This document shows positions 53,739 to 63,184 of a DNA stretch of 64,000 nt, piece after piece. This DNA is from Anaerostipes caccae L1-92 (GTDB taxonomy: Bacteria > Bacillota > Clostridia > Lachnospirales > Lachnospiraceae), in assembly GCF_014467075.1 (NCBI RefSeq), contig NZ_AP023027.1:1015001-1079000 (forward strand), written 5' to 3'. Position 1 is the first letter of the stretch. The number at the start of each line of letters is the position of its first letter. The notes under the pieces were generated by a model. It was not told where the DNA came from, made no database searches, and saw only the letters and a program-made list of their open reading frames with translations. The position numbers and the translations under genes were made by a program.

Positions 53739-54391
53739 TTGAATACTATGAACAGCTGAGCGATGAGGAGAAGGATGATGTAAAGCGTGTCATCCAGATT
53801 TTGTTCCGGCAGACCTTTGTGCTGGAACGGAAATACGAAAAGAGGACCGGAAGATTTGCTTTCCAGAAGGATTACAGGATCTTAAATCAGCACCTGGAAT
53901 TTTTAAGGGAGTATTTTTCGATTGCCGGGCTGGAACTTCGGGATAACAGTCATATGGGAGTTTTTTATATCCAGGGGGAGACCGTCCTGGGAGAAAAGCT
54001 GCCCAGACTGGCTACTATTTATCTGCTGATCTTAAAGCTGATCTACGATGAGCAGATGGAAACAGCGTCTGCAAGCAGCTATGTGTATACGTCGCTGGGA
54101 GAAATCAATGAAAAGATCGGAGATTTTGCCTTGCTTAAGAACCTGTCTTCTGCGACAGAGATGAGGAAGACGATTTCTCTGCTCAAAAAATACCAGATTA
54201 TCGAGCCGATGGACGTACTCGAAGACCTTAATGAGGAGAGCCGCATGGTGGTGTATCCGTGTATCAACGCGGTTCTTCTCGGTGCTGATGTACAGAAATT
54301 GATAGAAACATTTACGGAGGAGGACGAACGTGGAGAAGAAGACGGAGAGCAAACAGGCATTCAAAGCACTATCGAAGATCTGTCTGAATAA
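53735..54391 (+). CDS. jetB: Wadjet subunit JetB (MukE-like, DUF4194)
   Basis: 218 aa, overlapping jetA by 4 nt. Tandem winged-helix protein, FQKDYRILNQHLEFLREYFSIAGLEL and LATIYLLILKLIYDEQ, with an acidic C-terminus. Binds the JetA kleisin. It overlaps jetC by 62 nt, an unusually long overlap. Confidence 0.85.
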   Translation: MIEYYEQLSDEEKDDVKRVIQILFRQTFVLERKYEKRTGRFAFQKDYRILNQHLEFLREYFSIAGLELRDNSHMGVFYIQGETVLGEKLPRLATIYLLILKLIYDEQMETASASSYVYTSLGEINEKIGDFALLKNLSSATEMRKTISLLKKYQIIEPMDVLEDLNEESRMVVYPCINAVLLGADVQKLIETFTEEDERGEEDGEQTGIQSTIEDLSE

Positions 54392-57300
54392 CTGGCATTA
54401 TATTGAACGGAAAGTGCTTTCTTTCAGTGAAGGGATCAATTTCTTTACCGGACATTCCGGCAGCGGAAAATCTACGGTCATCGACGCCCTTCAGATCGTT
54501 CTGTACGCCAACACGGACGGAAGGGGATTTTTCAACAAGGCGGCGGCCGATGACTCGGACCGGAGCCTGATCGAATATTTGAGAGGCATGATTTCGGTGG
54601 GAGACAATAATGAGGGAAAATATATCAGAAACCGAAATTTTTCTACAACGATCGTGCTGGAACTTGAGCAGACGGTTACCGGAGCAAAGGAGTGTGTCGG
54701 AGTCGTTTTTGACGTGGAGACTGCCACCAATGAGATTTCCAGGCTGTTTTTCTGGCATAAAGGAGGAATCCTTGAAAACCGCTACCGAAAAGAAGACCGT
54801 GCCATGGCAACAACAGAGGTGAGAGATTACATAAAGGAACATTTTCCGAAAGAAGAATTTTATTTCGGTTCCAGCAATGAGAGGTTTCGGAGGCAGCTCT
54901 ACGACATCTATCTGGGAGGACTGGACGCGGAGAAATTTCCGAGACTTTTCAAGCGGGCGATCCCGTTTAAAATGAATATTAAGCTGGAAGATTTTGTGCG
55001 GGAATACATCTGTATGGAACAGGATATCCAGATCGAAGATATGCAGGAAAGTGTTCTTCAGTACGGCAGGATGCGCAGGAAGATCGAAGATACGCTGAAG
55101 GAGATCGGCAGTTTAAAGCAGATAGGAACCGGTTACGACCGGTTTTCCAGGGCAGAGCAGGAGGTTCGGGTCTGTCAGTACCTGATGGAAAAGCTCGTAA
55201 TGCTCCAGCTGAAAGAACAGATCAGAGACCTGCACGAAAAAATAGAGAAGGCAGGGGAAGATAAGAAGACCCAGGAGAAGAACAGAAAGGAACTGTCTGG
55301 CCAGCTTGCAGATCTCGCAGAGGAATATGACCGTCTGGTAAAGCAGATCGCAAATAGCGGCTACGAGAATTTAAAAACAGAACTGCAGGGTGTCAATGAA
55401 CTCTTGGATCAGCTGCAAAAAAGCAGGGCCGCATGGCAGCAGACGTCCACAGGGCTGAGCCGGTGGGCAGAACTGGACGTGACACCGAATCAGACCATAT
55501 GGGATATTGAAAGCTTTTCCAAGGGAGATATCAGTCTCGGAGAACTGCGCAGACTCCGGCACAGTTTAAAGGAAATCCGGGAAGAAGTGGAAAACGACCG
55601 GCAGGATGCGGCCTCAGAACTGAGAAGGCTCAAGAAGCGGGAAAAGGAAATCGACGGGGAGCTGAAAGAACTGAAAAAAGGGAATAAGGCTTATCCCAGA
55701 GAACTGGAAAATGCCCGGTATGAGCTTCAGAACCGTTTGAGTTCTAAGTTCCAAGTAGCGGTAAAGGTACATATTCTCTCAGATCTTCTGGACATGAAGT
55801 CGGAGACATGGCATAAAGCCGTGGAAGGGTATTTAGGATCAAATAAACTTTCGCTGGTCGTGGAGCCGGATTATGCCAAGGCGGCCATGGAGATCTATGG
55901 GGAAATGGATGAAAAGCAGTTTTTCAGAGCCTCCATTTTAGACACAGAAAAGATCCTGAAAGAAAAGCCGTCCGTCATGGATCACGCACTGGCAGAGGAA
56001 GTGATTGCCAAGGAGCCGTATGTCAGAAATTTCGTGGACCTGCTTCTCGGAAGGGTGATCAAATGCCAAACCATTGAAGAACTGAGGAATCAGAGGACCG
56101 GAGTGACTCCTGACTGTCTGCTCTACAAGAATTTTCAGCTGAAACGGCTGAATCCGGCGGATTATACGAAGCGTTCCTATATCGGTGAGAGCAGTGTGAA
56201 ACAGAGAATCAGAGATCTGAAGGAAGAGTTCAAACAGCTTTCGGCCAAAAAAGAACCGTTTGCCAGGATGCTGGCAGAAGCGGAAGATATTTTGAGACTG
56301 GAAGCTCTGGGGCGTTCTGAGGAAGAATATATAGAACAGCAGGAAGCCTTAAAGAAAATAAGAGAGAAAACGGCGCTTAAAAGAGATCTTCAGGATCAGA
56401 TGATGAAGATGAAGGAAGAATCCATCGGTGAACTGGAAGAAAGACAGAGAGAGAATAAGAGGCTTCAGGCACAGAAACAGGAACTGTTAAATGAAGTTTC
56501 AAGAGCCGTCTGGAACAGGGAAAAACAGATCGAGGACTGGCAGAGGCTCTATGTTTCCGCAAACAGTGAGCTGACGGAACAGGAGAGAAGTTTTTGTCGC
56601 AGCGAAGAACTGGAAAAAGCCTTTGATGACTATATGCAGGGGCGGATGCCGTCAAATCTTGAAAGCCTTAAAAACGGGACATTCAGGAAGATCAAACAGG
56701 CGGAGAACAGCAGGGAAGAAGCTTACAGATCACTTGTAGAACTGCGCTCCGAATATTTGAGGGAGTATCCGAACCGGACATTCTCGCCGGCCATTGAGAC
56801 CAATGAGCCATATGAAGAGCTGCTGCAGAAGCTTGAATGTGACCATCTTGCGGATTATCAGGAGAGGGCAAGAGAACAGGCAAGGTCAGCGGCCGAGCAT
56901 TTTAAGGACGATTTTATATCCAAGATCAGGTATGCCATATTGGAAGCATATCAGAGAAGGGACGAATTAAACCGGATCATCAGCCGGCTGGACTTCGGAA
57001 AAGATAAGTATCAGTTCCGCATCACGAAAAACAAGGGCCCTGATGGTGTTTACTATCCGATGTTTATGGATGAATCGCTTCAGATCGATCCGTCCACTCT
57101 GGATGCATCCATGGATCACCAGATGAATCTGTTTTCCATGGAGCATGAAAACCGCTACGGAGAGGTCATGAGTGACCTGATCGATATTTTCATACCTCCG
57201 GAGAATGCATCCCCGGAAGAACTGGAAGAGGCCAAGCGGAACATGGAAAAATACGCGGATTACAGGACCTATCTGTCTTTCGATATGGAACAGATCGTGG

Positions 57301-57713
57301 AGGGGGAAGAAAAGCTGACCATCGGTCTTGGCAGGATGATCAAGAAAAATTCGGGAGGGGAAGGGCAGAATCCCCTCTATGTAGCCCTTTTGGCGAGCTT
57401 TGCCCAGGCCTACCGGATCAATCTGTCGCCAAAGTTAAGGAGAAGCCCTACGATCCGGCTGGTTGTCCTTGACGAAGCCTTTTCCAAGATGGATGCGGAG
57501 AAGGTAGCCAGCTGTATTGAACTGATCCGTGGACTCGGATTCCAGGCTATCATAAGCGCCACCAATGATAAGATACAGAATTATTTGGAAAACGTAGACA
57601 AGACCTTTGTCTATGCCAATCCGAATAAAAAAAGTATTTCTATACAGGAGTTTGAAAAACGGGAATTTGATCATCTGATGGAGGAAGCAGAGGATGAAGA
57701 AGGAACTGCTTAA
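54330..57713 (+). CDS. jetC: Wadjet SMC-like ATPase JetC
   Basis: 1127-aa SMC/MukB-like ATPase. Walker A GHSGSGKST (41-49), long coiled coils (about 275-345, 405-470, 625-770) broken by a hinge-like region, ABC signature SGGEG (1008-1012), Walker B VVLDEAF (Asp1048, Glu1049). The JetABC motor extrudes circular plasmid DNA until JetD cuts it. Starts with GTG 54330 behind GGAGGAGGA, inside jetB. Confidence 0.93.
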   Translation: MEKKTESKQAFKALSKICLNNWHYIERKVLSFSEGINFFTGHSGSGKSTVIDALQIVLYANTDGRGFFNKAAADDSDRSLIEYLRGMISVGDNNEGKYIRNRNFSTTIVLELEQTVTGAKECVGVVFDVETATNEISRLFFWHKGGILENRYRKEDRAMATTEVRDYIKEHFPKEEFYFGSSNERFRRQLYDIYLGGLDAEKFPRLFKRAIPFKMNIKLEDFVREYICMEQDIQIEDMQESVLQYGRMRRKIEDTLKEIGSLKQIGTGYDRFSRAEQEVRVCQYLMEKLVMLQLKEQIRDLHEKIEKAGEDKKTQEKNRKELSGQLADLAEEYDRLVKQIANSGYENLKTELQGVNELLDQLQKSRAAWQQTSTGLSRWAELDVTPNQTIWDIESFSKGDISLGELRRLRHSLKEIREEVENDRQDAASELRRLKKREKEIDGELKELKKGNKAYPRELENARYELQNRLSSKFQVAVKVHILSDLLDMKSETWHKAVEGYLGSNKLSLVVEPDYAKAAMEIYGEMDEKQFFRASILDTEKILKEKPSVMDHALAEEVIAKEPYVRNFVDLLLGRVIKCQTIEELRNQRTGVTPDCLLYKNFQLKRLNPADYTKRSYIGESSVKQRIRDLKEEFKQLSAKKEPFARMLAEAEDILRLEALGRSEEEYIEQQEALKKIREKTALKRDLQDQMMKMKEESIGELEERQRENKRLQAQKQELLNEVSRAVWNREKQIEDWQRLYVSANSELTEQERSFCRSEELEKAFDDYMQGRMPSNLESLKNGTFRKIKQAENSREEAYRSLVELRSEYLREYPNRTFSPAIETNEPYEELLQKLECDHLADYQERAREQARSAAEHFKDDFISKIRYAILEAYQRRDELNRIISRLDFGKDKYQFRITKNKGPDGVYYPMFMDESLQIDPSTLDASMDHQMNLFSMEHENRYGEVMSDLIDIFIPPENASPEELEEAKRNMEKYADYRTYLSFDMEQIVEGEEKLTIGLGRMIKKNSGGEGQNPLYVALLASFAQAYRINLSPKLRRSPTIRLVVLDEAFSKMDAEKVASCIELIRGLGFQAIISATNDKIQNYLENVDKTFVYANPNKKSISIQEFEKREFDHLMEEAEDEEGTA

Positions 57714-58905
57714 AATGATCATCGAAAAGACTGAGAAGTCTGCATCGGACTGGAAGAAGGGAGCGGAAGGAAACCGTTCCTTTCTGGTTCACCAGGAACT
57801 ATATGATCAGATCGGAAAAACAGAGTTTATAAATGCAGCCAGAGAACTTGAGTGTCAGGGCCTGTTGAAAATTGAGTGGGAAGCCGTAGGGGTGGATATA
57901 CGAAGGATACGCTATTCTTTAAAGGATCTTGCGCTCATATATGAAATGTCCGGTATCCGGCCGAAGTTTCAGGTGATGGAAGAAAATATGGCGGCTGTTG
58001 AAAACCTTCTTCATTCGGTCAAAGGACTGTGGATAAAAGATTATTTAAGGGACTGTATGAAACGGTTAGAGCAGGGCAAAATCCCGTCAGAATTTTCAAA
58101 ACGGGAAGAGCTGTTTCGATGTCTTAAAGGGATCGATGGATTGAAGGAGCCGCTGTATAAAAGGGTTTTCAGCAAATATTGTCTGGGCGATTCCAAGCTT
58201 TTTGAGAAAAAACTGGAAAGCACTGTGCTATCTATAGCCAGAAAATATCATACAGATATAGAGGAAGGTATGGATCATACGCAGGTCCTTTCCCAGCTTT
58301 TCATTGAAGAATATTCACAGGAGCTTGCGTTAAAAGGGCCGCTGCGAATTTCAGTGGACGGACAGGAAATAAATTTGGGACAATTTCGTTACGGCGCAGT
58401 CTTAAATTCACAGATGCTGGTCCATGCAAAACCCCAGTCGGGTCAAAACATAAAGAGAATCCTGACCATAGAAAATAAAGCAAACTATATGGCAGCACCC
58501 TATGATGAAGAAGCCGTCATCATTTACAGCCATGGGTTTTTTACACCGAAAGAAAGGGAGTTTCTCATCAATCTGCGGGAGAGTCTTTGTGCAGAGACAG
58601 AATGCTTCCATTCTGGAGATTTGGATTACGGAGGTATCCTGATCTACCGGTATATCAAACAAAAAATATTTCCGGATCTCATGCCCTGTCAAATGGATGA
58701 GGAAATCTATCATAAATATGAAAAGTATGCGGTGGAAATGGAACCTGAGACTTTAAAAAAATTAAAAAAGTTGAGGATGGACGAAATTCCTGAACTAATG
58801 GAGATGAAAGAACTTTTGGTCAGAGAAGGAAAAGGTCTGGAACAGGAAAGTTTTTTACTGGCATCCGGTGAACCACAGGAAAATGCGGAACTTAGATGCC
58901 GGTAA
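57694..58905 (+). CDS. jetD: Wadjet nuclease JetD (DUF2220, TOPRIM)
   Basis: 403 aa. N-terminal winged-helix/arm part and C-terminal TOPRIM domain: IENKAN (Glu260) and GDLDYGG (Asp309, Asp311) supply the metal-binding acidic residues of topoisomerase VI-like cleavage. Cuts plasmids trapped by JetABC. Overlaps jetC by 20 nt. All four active-site sets in the operon are intact, so the system should be functional. Confidence 0.9.
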   Translation: MKKELLKMIIEKTEKSASDWKKGAEGNRSFLVHQELYDQIGKTEFINAARELECQGLLKIEWEAVGVDIRRIRYSLKDLALIYEMSGIRPKFQVMEENMAAVENLLHSVKGLWIKDYLRDCMKRLEQGKIPSEFSKREELFRCLKGIDGLKEPLYKRVFSKYCLGDSKLFEKKLESTVLSIARKYHTDIEEGMDHTQVLSQLFIEEYSQELALKGPLRISVDGQEINLGQFRYGAVLNSQMLVHAKPQSGQNIKRILTIENKANYMAAPYDEEAVIIYSHGFFTPKEREFLINLRESLCAETECFHSGDLDYGGILIYRYIKQKIFPDLMPCQMDEEIYHKYEKYAVEMEPETLKKLKKLRMDEIPELMEMKELLVREGKGLEQESFLLASGEPQENAELRCR

Positions 58906-58928
58906 ATATAAGAAACCGATCTTAGCCC

Positions 58929-59342
58929 TTAGCCGGATATTCCGAAAATAAGAGAATAGAGACTTGCTTCTTTGAGTTCCTTTTCTATGGCTGCTTCCAG
59001 TTGTAATAGGCCTTCTTTGATATGGCACGGTTCATCGCAGAGAGGCGTTCTGGTACACTCATATCCTTCTTCAAAACAGGCATTGATGCCAAAGCCGCTG
59101 CCAAGACCCTGCATCAGCTGAAAGAGGCTTATGTCGTGCAGATCTGCCGTCAGGCGGCATCCGCCTTCTGCTCCTCTGGTGATGATGATCCATCCGGCTG
59201 TCTCCAGTTTTTTAATAATGCGGTAAGCAAACTGTTTCGGTGTCGCTTCCAGAGAGCATATTTCTTCTATTGAGCGTTTCTTTCCGTCGCTTAAAGCCCT
59301 TAAAATACGCAGGGCATAATCGGTTTCTCTTGAAATCAGCAT
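58929..59342 (-). CDS. Rrf2-family regulator with C-terminal cysteines
   Basis: 137 aa: winged helix with DYALRILRALSDG and TPKQFAYRIIKKLETAGWI, then cysteines 89, 96, 102 and 106 (CFEEGYECTRTPLCDEPC), enough to hold a redox-sensing Fe-S cluster as in IscR/NsrR relatives. Lies downstream of, and on the same strand as, a flavodiiron/acyl-CoA dehydrogenase pair it may control. Promoter on the minus strand: TTGACA, 17 bp, TATATT. Confidence 0.85.
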   Translation of the reverse strand: MLISRETDYALRILRALSDGKKRSIEEICSLEATPKQFAYRIIKKLETAGWIIITRGAEGGCRLTADLHDISLFQLMQGLGSGFGINACFEEGYECTRTPLCDEPCHIKEGLLQLEAAIEKELKEASLYSLIFGISG

Positions 59343-59368
59343 GTGTCTCTCCCTCCTTATCTTAGTGA

Positions 59369-59398
59369 AAATATACCAAACTAAAAAATACCTGTCAA
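59369..59398 (-). promoter_or_regulatory. Promoter of rrf2 gene
   Basis: On the minus strand TTGACA, a 17-bp spacer GGTATTTTTTAGTTTGG, and TATATT, about 30 nt upstream of the start codon. The spacer repeats GGTAT, which could be part of an autoregulatory site. Confidence 0.6.
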
Positions 59399-59421
59399 TG
59401 GAACCCGGAAAATTCTTTCAG

Positions 59422-59460
59422 AGAAAAACCAGGCCCGCCAATATTAAGTGCGGACCTGGC
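59422..59460 (-). terminator. Terminator of flavodiiron operon
   Basis: On the minus strand GCCAGGTCCGC pairs with GCGGGCCTGG and is followed by TTTTTCTC. Separates the flavodiiron gene from the rrf2 gene. Confidence 0.8.
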
Positions 59461-59480
59461 TTCTTTGGGTTAGAACATTT

Positions 59481-60683
59481 TTACTGTTTCATGGATTCTA
59501 TGAGACCGTCAGCTAATGTATCCATATCGGAACCGTTGTCTTCTGTCATAGAAGACATCAGTGTTACCTGCTCATCCAGGATATCCATCTCTCTCATATC
59601 ATCAATAAATTCTCTCATCAGTGAACCGGATTTGCAGGCCCAGGAACCATTTTCAATGATGGCAAAAGTTCTTTTCTGGAGATTCAGTGCCTTCATATCC
59701 ATCAGATAATTATGCATTAATGGATAGATGCCCAAATTATAAGTGACAGAAGCCAGAACGATGTGGCTTAAACGGAATGTCTCGGAGATCAGCTGGGATA
59801 CATGGGTATTTGACACATCGTATAAGACTACATTTGTCATACCCTTTTCACACAGTTTTGCAGCCAGATTCTGTGCAGCGGCTTCGGTGTTGCCGTACAT
59901 GGAAGCGTAGACGATCATCACGCCCTGTTCTTCCGGCTCATACCGGCTCCATTTATTATATTTATCAAGGAAATAACCAAGGTCTGTGCGCCATACCGGA
60001 CCATGCAGAGGACAGATCGTTTTGATATCTATGGTTCCTGCTTTCTTTAACAGGGATTGTACATGAGGACCATATTTGCCAACGATATTTGTATAATATC
60101 TTCTGGCATCATCAATCCAGTCTCTGTCAAAGTTTACTTCATCATTGAACAGTTTGCCGTCCAGGGCGCCGAAGGAACCAAATGCATCGGCGGCAAAAAG
60201 AGTGCCGTCCGTTATGTCAAAGGATACCATGGCTTCCGGCCAATGAACCATTGGAGCATAGACAAAGGTTACTTCATGTTTTCCGAAAGACTGTACGTCT
60301 CCTTCCTCAACCTCGATCATATGTCCGTCCACATCGAATCCAAACTGGCGCATGAGCATAAAGGCCTTTTCTGTACTGATGATCTGTACTTCCGGGTGGC
60401 GCAGAAGCACTTCTTCAATAGAAGCCCCGTGGTCCGGTTCCATGTGGTTGATCACCATATAGTCCAAGGGTCTCCCGTCCAGAACATATTCGATATTCTC
60501 TAGGAACTGCCGTCCGATGGACCAGTCGACCGTGTCAAATAATACGGTCTTTTCATCCAGAAGCAGATAGGAGTTATAGGAAACCCCTCTCGGAATCGGA
60601 TGGATATTTTCAAACAGGGCCAGGCGGTGGTCATTGCCGCCAACCCAATATAAATCTTCGGTTACTTTTCTAACACAATGCAT
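59481..60683 (-). CDS. fprA: Flavodiiron protein (FprA)
   Basis: 400-aa class A flavodiiron protein reducing O2 (and/or NO) to protect anaerobes. MBL-like diiron domain: H80-M-E82-P-D84-H85, then VHWPEAM, DAFGSFG and CPLHGPVW complete the diiron ligands. Flavodoxin domain from about 255 (MIVYASMYGNTEAAAQNLA). No fused rubredoxin; its donor is probably the rubredoxin domain of the upstream gene, 42 nt away. Ribosome site AAAGGAGG. Confidence 0.95.
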   Translation of the reverse strand: MHCVRKVTEDLYWVGGNDHRLALFENIHPIPRGVSYNSYLLLDEKTVLFDTVDWSIGRQFLENIEYVLDGRPLDYMVINHMEPDHGASIEEVLLRHPEVQIISTEKAFMLMRQFGFDVDGHMIEVEEGDVQSFGKHEVTFVYAPMVHWPEAMVSFDITDGTLFAADAFGSFGALDGKLFNDEVNFDRDWIDDARRYYTNIVGKYGPHVQSLLKKAGTIDIKTICPLHGPVWRTDLGYFLDKYNKWSRYEPEEQGVMIVYASMYGNTEAAAQNLAAKLCEKGMTNVVLYDVSNTHVSQLISETFRLSHIVLASVTYNLGIYPLMHNYLMDMKALNLQKRTFAIIENGSWACKSGSLMREFIDDMREMDILDEQVTLMSSMTEDNGSDMDTLADGLIESMKQ

Positions 60684-60725
60684 GGATCATACCTCCTTTA
60701 ATCAGTTGTCCAAATGCAGGAACGT

Positions 60726-62624
60726 TTAAACTTCAATAAACATATCTTTTGCTTCGCCGCAGTCTGGACAGATCCATTCTTCCGGCAGTTTTTCAAACAG
60801 GGTTCCAGGATCAATCTCTCCTTCGGGATCTCCGTTCGCCGGGTCGTATTCGTATCCGCATCCGTTGCAGACATAACGTTTCCAGGTCGGTACGGTCTTT
60901 TTTGGTTTTGCACGTTTCATCTTTTTCATCGGCGGAGCCGGTTGTTTTGGTTCTCCGTTATCAAGCGCTTGGGTCAGCAGAGGAAGAATTTCTTCCACAT
61001 CTCCGACAATGCCGTAGTCTGCATTTTTAAAGATCGGAGCATTTGCATTTGTATTAATTGCTACGATGGTTGTGGCGTCTTTGATTCCTTTTAAATGCTG
61101 TCCTGCCCCGGAAATGCCGCAGGCGATGTACAGGTTTCCGTTAAATTTCTGTCCGGACATTCCCACATACCGGTTGATTGGCACATATTTTAAAGTTTCT
61201 GCTACCGGACGGGAAGAACCGATGGCAGCTCCTGCCTGAACGGCTAAATCTTCAATCAGTTTCATATTTTCTTTCGGACCGATGCCTTTTCCTGCGCTGA
61301 CGACTCTGTCTGCTTTTGAAATCGGGGTGTCTAAGTCAATGCCGACCGTAAAATCATATCCGTCTTTTTTGAGGGCTTCTACAACAGCGTCCACTCGTTC
61401 TTCGGCGGAACCGTCTTTTAAGATCATTTTTTTGCGGACACCGGTCTCAGCACCTTTTTTTCTGGCTGGCTGATTTTTCGGCATCTTTCCAATGATATGA
61501 GAAGCGATGACGACTCTCTGGATTTCATTGGTGCCCTCATAGATGGTACAGATTTTTGCATCTCTGTAGGCACGTTCCACATCCATGCCTTTTAAGTAGC
61601 CGGTTCCACCAAAGATCTGAAGTGCATCGTTGACAACTTCCAGACAGATATCGGAAGTATACTGTTTTGCCATGGCAGATTCCAGACCGTATGGCTCATG
61701 ATTTTCTTTCAGATCAGCGGCGCTGTACACGAGCAGGCGGGCAGTTCTCAATTTGGTCGCCATATCCGCAAGCTTAAATGCGATAGCCTGCTGCTGGCAG
61801 ATCGGACGACCGAACTGTTCTCTTTCTTTGGAGTATTCCAGAGCATTTTCATATGCACCCTGCGCAATGCCGAGAGCCTGTGCAGCGATGCCGATTCGTC
61901 CTCCGTCCAATGTGGACATGGCGATTTTAAAGCCTTCTCCTTCTTTTCCGAGAAGATTTTCTTTCGGTACTTTTACGTCATTGAAGATCAGTTCGGCAGT
62001 GGAAGAAGAACGGATTCCCATTTTGTCGTAATGGTCGCCGAAGGTGAAGCCTTCCCAGCCCTTTTCAACGATAAATGCGCTGATGCCATGAGTTCCGATA
62101 TCCGGGGTAGTGACTGCAAACACTACATAAGTATCCGCCTTGTCGGCATTGGTGATAAAGATCTTGCCTCCGTTTAACACATAATGGTCGCCTTCAAGGA
62201 CCGCGGTGGTCTCAGTGCCTCCCGCATCGCTGCCTGCATTTTGTTCCGTAAGGCCAAATGCACCGAGCTTTTCACCGGAAGCAAGAGGAACGAGATATTT
62301 TTGTTTTTGCTCTTCAGTTCCGAAAGCGAAGATCGGATAACTTCCGAGAGAGACGTGTGCAGATAAAATAACGCCTGTGCCGCCGTCAACTCTGGAAAGT
62401 TCCTCTACAGCAATGGCATAGCTCAAGACATCTGATCCTGCGCCTCCGTATTCTTTCGGATAAGGCAGTCCCATCATGCCCATTTTGGCAAACTTTTCAA
62501 TGGCTTCGGTCGGAAATTCATTTTCTTTGTCCAAGAGGAAGGTGAGTGGTTTTACTTCGGTTTCTGCAAATTCCCTGACTTTCGCACGCAGGGCTTCATG
62601 AGCTTCGGTTGTTTGAAATAACAT
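60726..62624 (-). CDS. Acyl-CoA dehydrogenase-EtfA(C-terminal)-rubredoxin fusion
   Basis: 632 aa from ATG 62624 (AAAGGAGG upstream); an in-frame extension to 62711 is not used. Residues 1-380: acyl-CoA dehydrogenase with catalytic Glu in [10 protein letters not shown]. About 395-560: FAD-binding domain of electron-transfer-flavoprotein alpha ([31 protein letters not shown]). Residues 581-632: rubredoxin with paired CxxC motifs (VCNGCG, ICPDCG). A short-circuit electron path acyl-CoA to FAD to rubredoxin to the flavodiiron protein is inferred. The EtfA N-terminal and EtfB parts are missing, so it is not a standard Bcd-Etf. Confidence 0.92.
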   Translation of the reverse strand: MLFQTTEAHEALRAKVREFAETEVKPLTFLLDKENEFPTEAIEKFAKMGMMGLPYPKEYGGAGSDVLSYAIAVEELSRVDGGTGVILSAHVSLGSYPIFAFGTEEQKQKYLVPLASGEKLGAFGLTEQNAGSDAGGTETTAVLEGDHYVLNGGKIFITNADKADTYVVFAVTTPDIGTHGISAFIVEKGWEGFTFGDHYDKMGIRSSSTAELIFNDVKVPKENLLGKEGEGFKIAMSTLDGGRIGIAAQALGIAQGAYENALEYSKEREQFGRPICQQQAIAFKLADMATKLRTARLLVYSAADLKENHEPYGLESAMAKQYTSDICLEVVNDALQIFGGTGYLKGMDVERAYRDAKICTIYEGTNEIQRVVIASHIIGKMPKNQPARKKGAETGVRKKMILKDGSAEERVDAVVEALKKDGYDFTVGIDLDTPISKADRVVSAGKGIGPKENMKLIEDLAVQAGAAIGSSRPVAETLKYVPINRYVGMSGQKFNGNLYIACGISGAGQHLKGIKDATTIVAINTNANAPIFKNADYGIVGDVEEILPLLTQALDNGEPKQPAPPMKKMKRAKPKKTVPTWKRYVCNGCGYEYDPANGDPEGEIDPGTLFEKLPEEWICPDCGEAKDMFIEV

Positions 62625-62751
62625 ATAGAGCCTCCTTTGATTTAAATTTTTGTGAGGAAAACACCGTAATGAATGCCTTGCTGAAAGGCTCTTTAAAGAG
62701 TGTGATCTCACGATAAGGTATTTAGAATACTATGATTGAAATATAAAAAAT

Positions 62752-62780
62752 ATAAACTTGATTAAGTTGGTAAAGTATAA
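62752..62780. repeat. 29-bp direct repeat 1 with dyad (possible operator)
   Basis: ATAAACTTGATTAAGTT then GGTAAAGTATAA. Repeated at 62829-62857 with 27 of 29 bases the same, 77 bp apart. Contains the dyad AACTT-N4-AAGTT. Located 130-230 bp upstream of the acyl-CoA dehydrogenase fusion gene; candidate binding site for the nearby Rrf2 regulator. Confidence 0.75.
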
Positions 62781-62828
62781 GTTGTTTCCAGTATATACCT
62801 GAGATTGGCAGAAGTAAATAGGGTTGGG

Positions 62829-62857
62829 ATAAACTTGATTAAGTTTGTGAAGTATAA
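62829..62857. repeat. 29-bp direct repeat 2 with dyad
   Basis: Second copy of the 62752-62780 repeat (differences at two positions). Same dyad AACTT-N4-AAGTT. Confidence 0.75.
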
Positions 62858-62896
62858 CGAAAAAAAGAGAAAATAACTGTGAGTATTGACAGTAGC

Positions 62897-62955
62897 ATTT
62901 TCTGCATGATTTCCGTTCGGCTCTTAGAATGCCTCACTCCAATCATGCAGAAAAA
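62897..62955. repeat. Hairpin element, type 1, copy E
   Basis: Arms ATTTTCTGCATGATT (62897-62911) and AATCATGCAGAAAAA (62941-62955), 14 of 15 paired, loop of 29 nt almost identical to copy A. Compared with copy A the stem has matched changes (ACAT to GCAT region with the complement changed too). Followed directly by a type 2 element. Confidence 0.85.
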
Positions 62956-62959
62956 CTAC

Positions 62960-63006
62960 ACCGTATTTCATACCCTTCGGGTGGCGCGCTCTGCGCGATA
63001 AGGTAT
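62960..63006 (+). repeat. Hairpin element, type 2, single copy
   Basis: 47-nt copy ACCGTATTTCATACCC...GATAAGGTAT; CGCGC-TCT-GCGCG and ACCC-TTC-GGGT hairpins. It ends 5 nt before the CRISPR leader's inverted repeat, so the element and the array adjoin. Confidence 0.85.
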
Positions 63007-63011
63007 ACTGA

Positions 63012-63184
63012 TTTTCCAACCGATAAAATTGATAATTACATACAAACCGCAGAGGATAGCCATTTGAAGGGGTATTGGAGAAAAATGTGAAAAAATTGAT
63101 GACGGTTGGGAAATATTTAGAGAAACGTTGATTTTATCAGGAAAACTGGATATAATGAAATGGAAGAATGGCTTAAAAGCGTTG
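63012..63184 (+). promoter_or_regulatory. CRISPR leader, copy 2 (active array)
   Basis: Contains inverted repeat TTTTCCAACCG (63012-63022)/CGGTTGGGAAA (63103-63113), 80 nt apart, and a promoter TTGATT (63128-63133), 17 bp, TATAAT (63151-63156). All these landmarks are found at the same spacing in the relic leader at 51969-52142. Confidence 0.88.
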
